Made by a program: the position numbers and the translations under genes
Shown here: one piece after another, positions 1 through 6,404 of the stretch
Layout: each line of letters opens with the position of its first letter
Numbering within the stretch: position 1 is the first letter of the stretch
Notes under the pieces: generated by a model
What the model was told of the DNA's origin: nothing
Seen by the model: only the letters and a program-made list of their open reading frames with translations
Databases searched by the model: none
Source of the DNA: RGIG5270 sp045538635
GTDB lineage: Bacteria > Verrucomicrobiota > Lentisphaeria > Victivallales > Victivallaceae
Direction of reading: 5' to 3'
DNA length: 6,437 nt
Assembly: GCA_045538635.1 (NCBI GenBank)
Contig: JAZSRU010000142.1
Span: 1-6,437 of the forward strand

Positions 1-33
1 AATTGACATTTCAATGTTAAATTTATTACGCAT
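1..33 (-). CDS. First 11 codons of an outward-facing gene (partial; possibly pseudopilin-type)
   Basis: The minus strand reads ATG at 33-31 and stays open to the window edge, giving MRNKFNIEMSI. An AAAGGA ribosome binding site (minus strand of 42-47) lies 8 nt upstream, and the promoter at 71-99 lies behind it, so this is a well-formed gene start. The product cannot be identified from 11 residues. A short, basic, polar leader after a strong start would suit the pre-cleavage part of a type IV pilin-like/pseudopilin protein. Those genes occur in many copies in Lentisphaerota, which would also explain why this sequence is repeated. That identity is inference only. Confidence 0.45.
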   Translation of the reverse strand, partial: MRNKFNIEMSI

Positions 34-70
34 CTGATAAATCCTTTACTTTTTTTGTTGTTTCTATTAA

Positions 71-99
71 AAAATAAAGGTCAGATGCACTTTTGTCAA
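71..99 (-). promoter_or_regulatory. Sigma-70-like promoter in left repeat, facing outward (leftward)
   Basis: On the minus strand a perfect TTGACA (94-99) is followed by a 17-base spacer and TATTTT (71-76, 4 of 6 to TATAAT). Transcription would start near base 64 and run off the left edge through the ORF that begins at base 33. It points away from the DUF4838 gene and cannot drive it. Confidence 0.65.
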
Positions 100-1530
100 G
101 TATTTTTATCTTTCACAAAATTTCGGACAATAACAAAAAATAACATTGACGGCTATGTATTTACAACTAATCCGCCCGACGGTAAATACTCAAAACGCTA
201 CGGTACAAAAAATATCGAATACCGCAAAAATGCCATGTACTGTCTGTGGCCTGCTCTCTATATATGCGGCAAAATGCTCTGGAATTCCGACCTGGATCCG
301 CAGGAAATATGGGAAGATGCAGGAAAACATTTTTACGGTTCGGCATGGCAAATAATGAAAGAATACAGAAAACTCCTTACTGATGCCTATATTCATACCG
401 ACGGGCATATAATCTACTGCAACCCGCCCGTCGATATCGGCAAGTGTCTGCAAAAACCGGGAATAAAACAAAAACTTCTCTCTTTACTGGAAAAAGCAGA
501 AAAAACTGCCGCCGCCGATACTGACGGTAAAGTTGCAAAAAGAATTGCTCTTGAAAAGAAATATTTTTTGGAAACATGGCTCAAAAATGCTGTGGAGTTT
601 GAAAAAACTCTTTCCAGAACAAGTTCAGCATCCGAAGTTGAGGAAAAAAGTTGCATTGATGGTATAATGCAGGAAAAAAGTTGGCGGGGGACACAATATA
701 TTACAGGCTTTATCAATAAAGTTGAACCTCCGGCTTATCCGGCGGATGTATTTGCAAAAGTGCTTTATGATAAAGATTTTATATATATGTTCCTTGTCGG
801 AAGTAATCCGGTGGCGGGAGAAAAATGGTTATTGACGCTGCCTGACCATGGGAATTTGACTTCACCGTTTAAAATTTTTGAGCTTGATAAAAATACACCT
901 TTTGAAAAATCTTCTGAAAAATCTGCAGAACAGATTTGTTTTGAGCTGAAAATTCCCCGCAAACTTATTAATCTTTCAGAAAATGCTGCTGCATTTTTTG
1001 TTAATGTCAGAAGAATGCAGTTTAATAATGTGTGTGGAGAACTTTTTAAAAGTAATATAGGAAGTATTGTTTTGGGGGTGGAGGCTGTTAAAAATGGTAA
1101 TTTTGCTGATGAAAAAATGACTTCACTCAAACAGAAAAAAATAAAATCAAAAAAATTTCCTGCCAAGTGGGGATTTGCGGGTCAAAGCGGAAATTTTAAA
1201 GATGGAAAAGTTTCTCTTTCCGGTGCTTTATATCAATATATGCAAATAAACGGCAGCAGAAAAGGGGGATTTTTGAAAATTGATGTTATTGCAGCTGCAG
1301 AAAAAGGAAAAAAAGGTGATTTGAGACCATATTTGAGTTTGCAGAAGTCTGCCGGTGGCAGAAAATTCCGTCATGAAATAAAAAAATACGGAAAACAGAC
1401 AGTTGTCAATTCCAAAGCAGTATATCATTTTGAATTTGAGCTCGCACCTGATGAAAAAGGTTATATTTATATCAAAGGCAATAATGTAATTATTGAAAAT
1501 ATAGCTGTGTCATTACAGGAACATGATTGA
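85..1530 (+). CDS. DUF4838-family glycosidase-associated protein, C-terminal part only (5' truncated)
   Basis: This is the C-terminal portion of a large secreted-type carbohydrate-active protein of the DUF4838 class, which Lentisphaerota carry in many copies. Numbered from the ATG at 85, residues 23-140 are the helical region seen after the barrel in such proteins, including KMLWNSDLDP (63-72) and KHFYG (81-85). Residues about 215-330 resemble a CBM9-like sugar-binding fold (FAKVLYDKDFIYMF). Residues 335-481 begin with NGNF and look like a C-terminal jelly-roll carbohydrate-binding module. The N-terminal signal peptide and catalytic-type domains are missing. Residues 1-19 are encoded by the terminal repeat, antisense to its promoter, so native coding starts at about base 142. 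The frame is also open from a TTG at 55; ATG 85 has AAAGG four bases upstream, but neither start is likely native. The gene is a disrupted remnant or is cut by an assembly join. It converges on the radical SAM gene with one base between stop codons. The DUF4838 assignment is by recalled family pattern. Confidence 0.72.
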   Translation: MHFCQVFLSFTKFRTITKNNIDGYVFTTNPPDGKYSKRYGTKNIEYRKNAMYCLWPALYICGKMLWNSDLDPQEIWEDAGKHFYGSAWQIMKEYRKLLTDAYIHTDGHIIYCNPPVDIGKCLQKPGIKQKLLSLLEKAEKTAAADTDGKVAKRIALEKKYFLETWLKNAVEFEKTLSRTSSASEVEEKSCIDGIMQEKSWRGTQYITGFINKVEPPAYPADVFAKVLYDKDFIYMFLVGSNPVAGEKWLLTLPDHGNLTSPFKIFELDKNTPFEKSSEKSAEQICFELKIPRKLINLSENAAAFFVNVRRMQFNNVCGELFKSNIGSIVLGVEAVKNGNFADEKMTSLKQKKIKSKKFPAKWGFAGQSGNFKDGKVSLSGALYQYMQINGSRKGGFLKIDVIAAAEKGKKGDLRPYLSLQKSAGGRKFRHEIKKYGKQTVVNSKAVYHFEFELAPDEKGYIYIKGNNVIIENIAVSLQEHD

Positions 1531-1531
1531 A

Positions 1532-3130
1532 TTATTGCCAGAAAAGTGCTGCTCCGTTCAGTTTGAAGTGGCGGTTTACTGCAAAATTGAGTATGCTGCT
1601 GCCGCAGACAAGCTGCCAGAGTTTTGTTTCACGGTGACTCAGTATTTCCAACATTTTTTTATCAGCTTGAGATGGCGGCTCCCCTGAATATTTGCGTATT
1701 TCTCCAAATGGCAGTTCATTCATCGGATAACCCTGTTTCAGCCATGTGCCGGATATTTCAAAAGCTGCTTTATCTGACGGATGTTTTTTTACAAAATCTG
1801 CCAGCAGCAAAACTCTCTTTTTGAGATCAAGCGTAGAGAGAATGCCGATGTTTGCAGCAAGCATGAAATCTGTAAAAATTTTCAGTTTTTCAGCAGTATT
1901 CAATTCCAGCGCACGCACAATATTGCGCAAAGACGGATGATTGTGGAAAAGATCAAGCAGGCGCGATATGCCGCGGGTGTAAAGTATTTCCTCCGCAGCA
2001 AAAGTATTGGTGCGCATGACATCGTATGGTGGAGTTGGAGAATATGCGATACTGTAATTTTCAGTCAGGGATTGAAGCGGTGTTCCGTGCAGTATTTTCA
2101 GTGTTTCGAGCTGAATTTCATCGACATTGAGTTGAATCAGACAGGCAATATCATTCAGCAATGAATTCAAATCCTGTTCCGGCAGTCCGCAGATAAGGTC
2201 AACATGGGTTTCAAAATTTGTGCATGAAGCGAGAAATTTTATTCCGTCAATAACTTCATTGCTTTTTGAATTTCTGCCGATTGCGTGCTGAACTTTTTCA
2301 TCAAGGCTTTGAATTCCCGCTTCAATATGCAGATTGGGCGCGCATGAAAGTTCTTTTCTGATTTCATTGTTGAGAAATTGAGGATGTATTTCCAGATGGA
2401 ACTCCATGCCGGGAAATTTTTCGCGGAAAAGCCGCAATAAAGCAGCTCCGCGCCATTGGGGAAAATTGAAAGTGCGGTCGAGAAGCCGGATCTCTTTTAC
2501 TCCTTTTGTCTGCAGGATTTCAAGTTCTTTTTCAATAATGCGCAAGTCTTTTAACCGCAACGGGATATTTGAACTTGTGCAGTATTTGCATCCTATTGGG
2601 CATCCGCGTGAAGTTTCATATTGAACGAATGCTTTTGATGTATTGAAAAAAACATCGTTTATTACTTGATTATTGCTCCAGTCATCATATTGGGCTCTGG
2701 TGTTTTCAGGCAGGATTCCGCGGGGCATGGAGTTAGAAAAATTCGCAAGATATTCAGCAAAAATTCCTTCTGCTTCACCAATGAAAACCGTATGGATAAA
2801 TGGATAATTATGTAATAATTCCCTGCCGGATTCATGGGTACATTCCGGACCGCCGAGGACTATTTTTGTTTCAGGTTTCAGCCGGTGGAATCTGCTCAGA
2901 ATATCCAGCGCGTGATTGCGGTTGAAAAGGTACAATGTGCATCCTATGATATCCGGAGCTGCCGCTGCGAGTTCAATTGCAACCGTTGCCGGATCAGATA
3001 AAATGGTACATTCTGTTTGTGTCCATTGCCAATTTTGTATGTTTTTTGCAGCACCATGCAGTACAGGTAAAGCCAGAGATGAATGAGAAAAAGATGAGTT
3101 TACGCTTAAAAAGTGGAATTTTTTAATCAT
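1532..3130 (-). CDS. B12-binding radical SAM protein with DUF4080-like C-terminal domain
   Basis: A 532-residue enzyme of the cobalamin-binding radical SAM superfamily. Residues 1-135 form a B12-binding Rossmann-like domain: the start FLSVNSSFSHSSLAL fits the family's opening strand and helix, with GGPE at 93-96 and FIGEAEG at 116-122. The DxHxxG cobalamin-ligand motif is absent, as in most of this superfamily. The radical SAM core begins at about 170 with C177-x3-C181-x2-C184 (CPIGCKYC), which binds the 4Fe-4S cluster that cleaves S-adenosylmethionine. Core landmarks are GIQSLDEKV (272-280) and DLICGLPEQD (311-320). Residues from about 375 to the end fit the helical DUF4080 tail. The substrate is unknown. 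It is the last gene of the leftward operon. Its ATG is one base from the stop of the META gene and has no clear Shine-Dalgarno sequence, so translation is probably coupled. The length and all motifs look intact. Confidence 0.9.
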   Translation of the reverse strand: MIKKFHFLSVNSSFSHSSLALPVLHGAAKNIQNWQWTQTECTILSDPATVAIELAAAAPDIIGCTLYLFNRNHALDILSRFHRLKPETKIVLGGPECTHESGRELLHNYPFIHTVFIGEAEGIFAEYLANFSNSMPRGILPENTRAQYDDWSNNQVINDVFFNTSKAFVQYETSRGCPIGCKYCTSSNIPLRLKDLRIIEKELEILQTKGVKEIRLLDRTFNFPQWRGAALLRLFREKFPGMEFHLEIHPQFLNNEIRKELSCAPNLHIEAGIQSLDEKVQHAIGRNSKSNEVIDGIKFLASCTNFETHVDLICGLPEQDLNSLLNDIACLIQLNVDEIQLETLKILHGTPLQSLTENYSIAYSPTPPYDVMRTNTFAAEEILYTRGISRLLDLFHNHPSLRNIVRALELNTAEKLKIFTDFMLAANIGILSTLDLKKRVLLLADFVKKHPSDKAAFEISGTWLKQGYPMNELPFGEIRKYSGEPPSQADKKMLEILSHRETKLWQLVCGSSILNFAVNRHFKLNGAALFWQ

Positions 3131-3131
3131 T

Positions 3132-3515
3132 TTATTCGGCAGATTTGAGAGTTAAGAGAGGAATTTCACCCTTATAGAGGGTAAATGAATTGCCGAGGAG
3201 TGAACAGCGGTCGGCTTGAGATAATGCCTTCATGAATTTATCTTCAAAGCGCATTGCATCAGGTGCTCCGGCCATTTTGGTTGAGCCCATACCGCTGAAG
3301 CTTATTTTGCTGCCCTCAAGTTTGTAGCTGCCGAAAAAGCGGTTGACACCGGAAAAACCATGCAGAGTTCCGTCCTCTTTGAAGGTGATGGAGGCTTTGT
3401 GGCCGAAGATATCATTCAATTCAAAAGAGCGTTCACGGATGCTTTTTTCTGCAGATTTGCAGGAGCAGAAGACAAAGATGATCAGAATTTGGCAGAAAAA
3501 TAATAAACACTTCAT
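3132..3515 (-). CDS. Small META-domain (HslJ-like) lipoprotein
   Basis: A 127-residue predicted lipoprotein. Residues 1-19 are a basic start plus hydrophobic stretch ending in Cys (MKCLLFFCQILIIFVFCSC). C19 is the likely lipidation site, although the -3 position is Phe, so the lipobox is imperfect. Residues 20-127 fit a META domain, with the signature F-S-G-V-N-R-F-F-G-S-Y followed by a G-S-T-K-M strand and a closing LLTLKSAE strand. The usual Cys of the G-C-N-R signature is Val here. META proteins such as E. coli HslJ are small envelope beta proteins linked to stress or novobiocin resistance, with no known reaction. The frame is open 18 codons further upstream (to 3569), but the start at 3515 is better: it has AAGGTG six bases before it and yields a signal peptide at once, whereas the longer form would bury it and overlap phoH by 44 bases. 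The gene lies 10 nt after phoH and one base before the radical SAM gene. Confidence 0.82.
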   Translation of the reverse strand: MKCLLFFCQILIIFVFCSCKSAEKSIRERSFELNDIFGHKASITFKEDGTLHGFSGVNRFFGSYKLEGSKISFSGMGSTKMAGAPDAMRFEDKFMKALSQADRCSLLGNSFTLYKGEIPLLTLKSAE

Positions 3516-3521
3516 ATATAA

Positions 3522-3527
3522 CACCTT
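3522..3527 (-). promoter_or_regulatory. Ribosome binding site of the META lipoprotein gene, overlapping the phoH stop codon
   Basis: The minus strand reads TATAAGGTG, then six bases, then ATG at 3515. AAGGTG shares its first two bases with the TAA stop of the PIN-PhoH gene (3526-3528). It decides the start at 3515 over the longer upstream ATG at 3569 and suggests translational coupling to phoH. Confidence 0.75.
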
Positions 3528-4890
3528 ATAGTAATTTTGCAGCCAATGCGGAAAGTTCGCTGCGTTCACTTCTCTGCAAGCTTATATGCGCATGAAGAAA
3601 ATTTCCTTTCATGCGTTCTGCTGTATATGTCAGACCGTTGCTGGAAGCGTCAAGATATGGATTGTCGATTTGCTGCGGATCTCCGGTCAGAACCATTTTG
3701 GTATCTTCTCCGGCGCGGCTTATAATTGTTTTGACTTCATGCGGGGTGAGGTTTTGGGCTTCATCGATGATGACAAACTGTTTCGGAATACTGCGTCCGC
3801 GGATATAAGTGATGGCTTCGAGTTCGATTTTTTTTGAATTTACCAGTTGTTCAACCGAGAGAGATGATGCGGATGAGCGGTGTTTTGTTTTGTCGTGGCT
3901 GTTCCGCAGCAGATAATTCATATTGTCAAAAATCGGCTGCATCCAATGGCTGAGTTTGGCATCTTTGTCGCCGGGCAGGAAACCGAGGTCATTGCCGAGT
4001 GGTATGATTGGGCGGGAAACGAGTATTTTTTCATACAGATTGTTGTGCAGAGCGCATTCAAGGGCTCCGGCGATGGCAAGCAGGGTTTTTCCGGTTCCGG
4101 CGCCGCCGACGAGAGTAACGAGTTTTATTGACGGATCGAGGAGGATATCGATTGCCATGCGCTGTTCTTTGTTGCGGGCAGTTATGTTCCACATGCGGTC
4201 ATTTTTATTTGGTTCAAGCAGATGTATCATATTGTCGCTGTGCAGTCTGCCGAGCGCGTTGAGTTTTGAATTTTTCCGATCCTGGAAGAAAACAAATTCA
4301 TTTGGCAGCAGATTGAATTTTTCGCCGGGAATTATTTTGTCAGCGAGGAAAGTGTCGATGAAACTGCTGTCTGTTTCAATAGTATGAAAACCGTTGTAAA
4401 GTGCGTTGTAATCTATTTTCTCCCGTTCAAAATCCATGACTTTGATACCGAGAGCGTCAGCTTTGAGGCGTAAGTTGATATCTTTGCTGATGAAGACAAC
4501 TTTTTTCAGTTTGCGGTTGAGAGCAAATGCCACGCGCAGTATGCGGTTGTCCGGAGAATCGGTACCGAGATCGGAATTGAAAACTTCGCGCATGGCATCG
4601 CCGAGTTCGGAATCCAGCGAAGTTGCAGTAAGTACAAATAATTTACCGGTGGCGATTTTTGACGCTTTTTTCAGCGAAACGCCTTTGCTGAGGTTGCCGT
4701 TTTCGCGCAGGTTGTCAAGCATACGGATAACTTGACGGGCGTTTCTGCCCAGCTCATCCTGATATTTTTTGAACTTGTCAAGTTCTTCAATCACTGCCAT
4801 CGGAATGACGACATTGTTTTCCTGAAAAGACTCTATACTGCCTGCAGAGTGAAGCAATACGTTTGTATCAAGAATAAAGGTTTTGGGCAT
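3526..4890 (-). CDS. phoH: PIN-PhoH fusion protein (PhoH2/YlaK-type RNA-acting ATPase)
   Basis: A 454-residue fusion of an N-terminal PIN nuclease domain and a C-terminal PhoH ATPase, close to the usual length of this family. The PIN part (residues 1-155) has the expected acidic residues: D8 in LDTN, E35/E36 in the VIEELD segment, D114 in SPDNRIL and D137 in SKDINL. The PhoH part (about 235-454) has Walker A G262-GAGTGKT-269, Walker B FVIIDEAQN (372-380, D376/E377), the LTGDPQQID sensor segment (401-409) and a late RSERSEL arginine-rich motif. Both catalytic centres look intact. Related PhoH2 proteins are reported to unwind and cleave RNA, so an ATP-driven cytoplasmic RNA processing role is expected. 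Its targets here are unknown. The start is supported by AGGA seven bases upstream (4898-4901). It follows the membrane protein gene by 20 nt and precedes the META lipoprotein gene by 10 nt. Some annotations would call it simply 'PhoH family protein'. Confidence 0.94.
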   Translation of the reverse strand: MPKTFILDTNVLLHSAGSIESFQENNVVIPMAVIEELDKFKKYQDELGRNARQVIRMLDNLRENGNLSKGVSLKKASKIATGKLFVLTATSLDSELGDAMREVFNSDLGTDSPDNRILRVAFALNRKLKKVVFISKDINLRLKADALGIKVMDFEREKIDYNALYNGFHTIETDSSFIDTFLADKIIPGEKFNLLPNEFVFFQDRKNSKLNALGRLHSDNMIHLLEPNKNDRMWNITARNKEQRMAIDILLDPSIKLVTLVGGAGTGKTLLAIAGALECALHNNLYEKILVSRPIIPLGNDLGFLPGDKDAKLSHWMQPIFDNMNYLLRNSHDKTKHRSSASSLSVEQLVNSKKIELEAITYIRGRSIPKQFVIIDEAQNLTPHEVKTIISRAGEDTKMVLTGDPQQIDNPYLDASSNGLTYTAERMKGNFLHAHISLQRSERSELSALAAKLL

Positions 4891-4910
4891 TGCAAGTTCC
4901 TGTTTATCAA

Positions 4911-6182
4911 TTATTTACCGACAGATTCCATAAATGGGATCTGGATGTATCTGCCGACTCTGTGCGGCTCGTAAATATTGAGATACTGAACAATGCAGAA
5001 AGTTGCCGCCGCAAGAATGAAAAGGAAAGCAAAAATCGAAATTACCAAATGGATGGTGTGAGCATCATTATTAGCTGATTTCGTAACTTTTTTAGTTGTT
5101 GCGGGAGTTCCGGTTTTCTTTTGCTTTGCGGCTTTCTTTTCCGGTGCGGCTGTTTTTGCCGCTGGGGCTTCGGCGGGTTTTTCGGCAGGTTTTTCTGCCG
5201 CTTTATCTTCTTTTTTAAGGCCGAGTTTGGGTTTCGGAGCTTCGGGGGCAGCCGTAGTTGCTGCAATAGTCGGAGCAGCCGGAGCAGCCGGAGCTTCCGG
5301 AGTGGCGGAAGCAGCCGGAGCGACTGCGGATGAAAATCCGGCTTTGGGTGCAGTATTGGCAGGGTTCAGATTGAGTTTAACGGTCGGCGCTGCGCTGGGA
5401 GTGACATTGGTCGGTGACTTGAGAGCAACGGTAGCGGGTGCGGGAGTGACCTGCGGTTTCTGCGGTGTGATGGAGGGAACTATAGAATTTGCATTTGTTG
5501 TTGTTGGGCGTGCGGGGCGTTTCAACTTGACAGTTGAATCATCAGACTCTTCTTTTGCAGCGGAGGTATTCAAGTTGATAACAGGTTTTGAAGCCTGAGG
5601 TTTGGCGACTGCGGAAGTTTGAGTATTATCTGCAACGGTCGGAGCTTCCGGGGCGGCAGGTTGCAATGCCGGAGCGGGAGCAGGTTGGGGAACGGCGGCA
5701 GATGTGGCGATTTTTATATTTGGTTTCAACGGAGCCGGAGTTTTGGGGATCGCTGAAGTCTGGGTATCTTCTTTTTTCTCCCCGTTATCGACAACGGTTG
5801 CTGCTGCGACTTTCGGTTTTAAATTGAGAGAGCTGAGGGCGCTTTTGGGAGCGGCGGCAACAGGTCTTGTGGTATTGGGGAGTGAGGTTGCGGGGGTGGC
5901 GATCTGCAATTCTGAAGTCTTCATGTTGGAAACTCCTCCAAGCGGAGAAGCAGATGAAGATTTGAGCGCGGAATTGATTTTGATGACTTTAGAAGTATTG
6001 GTAGCGATAGTGCTTATTTTGCCTGTTTGAGTTCCGACTTTGGGGAACATGCTGGAGTTGGTTGAAACTTTTTTCACCGGTTGAGAAGCGGTATCACTTC
6101 CGGCGAGGGGTTGTTTGACAAGCGGTTTCAACCGGACTGTTTTCTGGGTTGATGTATTGGGTTTGTTGGTATCGTTGTCCAT
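4911..6182 (-). CDS. Pro/Ala/Lys-rich, C-terminally membrane-anchored protein with repeated short motifs
   Basis: A 423-residue protein that I do not recognise as a named family. Residues 1-375 are low complexity (Pro, Ala, Thr, Ser, Lys) and almost certainly disordered. A single strong transmembrane segment spans about 377-401, followed by a 22-residue tail. The Lys-rich stretch before it (about 348-368) favours a cytoplasmic N-terminal part. The disordered region contains about eight spaced copies of a degenerate beta-like motif: TVRLKP (15-20), KVIKIN (65-70), SLNLKP (118-123), NIKIAT (155-160), VINLNT (201-206), TVKLKR (217-222), TVALKS (251-256) and TVKLNL (267-272). An AEKPAEKPAE stretch (329-338) and a PEAPAAPAAP stretch (295-304) are further repeats. 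The start has GAGG six bases upstream (6189-6192) and lies about 37 bases below the predicted transcription start. It is first in the operon with phoH. A role as a tether or scaffold is plausible but unproven. Confidence 0.85.
   Translation of the reverse strand: MDNDTNKPNTSTQKTVRLKPLVKQPLAGSDTASQPVKKVSTNSSMFPKVGTQTGKISTIATNTSKVIKINSALKSSSASPLGGVSNMKTSELQIATPATSLPNTTRPVAAAPKSALSSLNLKPKVAAATVVDNGEKKEDTQTSAIPKTPAPLKPNIKIATSAAVPQPAPAPALQPAAPEAPTVADNTQTSAVAKPQASKPVINLNTSAAKEESDDSTVKLKRPARPTTTNANSIVPSITPQKPQVTPAPATVALKSPTNVTPSAAPTVKLNLNPANTAPKAGFSSAVAPAASATPEAPAAPAAPTIAATTAAPEAPKPKLGLKKEDKAAEKPAEKPAEAPAAKTAAPEKKAAKQKKTGTPATTKKVTKSANNDAHTIHLVISIFAFLFILAAATFCIVQYLNIYEPHRVGRYIQIPFMESVGK
5272..5298 (-). 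repeat. Three 9-bp tandem units in the Pro/Ala-rich coding region
   Basis: On the plus strand GGAGCAGCC occurs twice in tandem (5272-5280, 5281-5289), followed by the variant GGAGCTTCC (5290-5298). On the coding (minus) strand each unit encodes a Pro/Ala-rich tripeptide. The array keeps the reading frame, so slippage would change linker length by three residues without a frameshift. Confidence 0.7.
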
Positions 6183-6225
6183 AAAAAGCCTCGTTACATT
6201 TTTTACAAATATTTATTTTCTCAAC

Positions 6226-6254
6226 AATATAACCCACAAAAAGTTATTCTTCAA
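6226..6254 (-). promoter_or_regulatory. Predicted sigma-70-like promoter of the four-gene operon
   Basis: On the minus strand TTGAAG (6249-6254, 4 of 6 to consensus) is separated by 17 bases from TATATT (6226-6231, 5 of 6 to consensus). Transcription would start near 6219, leaving a leader of about 37 bases before the ATG at 6182. Directly upstream, about 6255-6303 is almost pure A/T, with A-tracts on this strand resembling an UP element. It is divergent from the promoter in the right-end repeat. Confidence 0.62.
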
Positions 6255-6338
6255 ATATTTATTTATAAAAAAATGCTTTTTTTGTTGTTTTTTTTGATTT
6301 TTTGTTATTGTCCGAAATTTTGTGAAAGATAAAAATAC

Positions 6339-6367
6339 TTGACAAAAGTGCATCTGACCTTTATTTT
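6339..6367 (+). promoter_or_regulatory. Sigma-70-like promoter in right repeat, facing outward (rightward)
   Basis: A perfect TTGACA (6339-6344), a 17-base spacer and TATTTT (6362-6367) form a strong promoter. Transcription would start near 6374 and lead into the ATG at 6405 with a leader of about 31 bases. With the promoter at 6226-6254 it forms a divergent promoter pair whose -35 boxes are about 85 bases apart. Confidence 0.68.
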
Positions 6368-6404
6368 TTAATAGAAACAACAAAAAAAGTAAAGGATTTA
6401 TCAG

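Larger units (their letters stand above)
1..141 (-). repeat. Left copy of 141-bp terminal inverted repeat
   Basis: Bases 1-141 are the exact reverse complement of 6297-6437. Identity stops at base 142 (A here, where the other copy would require C). The repeat is not a bare transposon end. Read on the minus strand it holds a -35/-10 pair, a ribosome binding site and an ATG opening an ORF that leaves the window at base 1. The left copy is joined directly to the interior of a DUF4838-family gene, whereas the right copy lies in an ordinary divergent intergenic region. This makes the left junction the suspicious one. The length equals a common assembler k-mer size, so the true repeat probably extends beyond the window. 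Confidence 0.97.

Noticed and set aside
765..1166. Minus-strand 133-residue open frame opposite the DUF4838 gene
   Set aside because: Its Leu/Phe/Ser-rich composition is typical of the antisense of a Lys/Glu-rich gene; I see no domain.
1470..1500. AATAAT/ATTATT inverted repeat near the end of the DUF4838 gene as a terminator
   Set aside because: The stem is six A/T pairs with no following U-tract and would be too weak to count as an intrinsic terminator.
3516..3569. Longer start (ATG at 3569) for the META lipoprotein gene
   Set aside because: It would overlap phoH and place 18 polar and aromatic residues before the signal peptide. The ATG at 3515 has AAGGTG at good spacing.
3923..4387. Plus-strand 154-residue open frame opposite phoH
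   Set aside because: It is fully antisense to the conserved PhoH ATPase core including Walker A. Its Ser/Arg-rich translation has no recognisable motif.
5042..5266. Minus-strand 74-residue Lys/Gln/Pro-rich frame inside the membrane-protein gene
   Set aside because: It is a frame-shifted shadow of the repetitive linker of the 423-residue protein, which has the better start, ribosome binding site and transmembrane segment.
5227..6030. Plus-strand open frames of 123 and 108 residues opposite the Pro/Ala-rich gene
   Set aside because: They are low-complexity Ala/Gly/Val products created by the antisense of a Pro/Ala/Thr-rich coding sequence and show no domain pattern.
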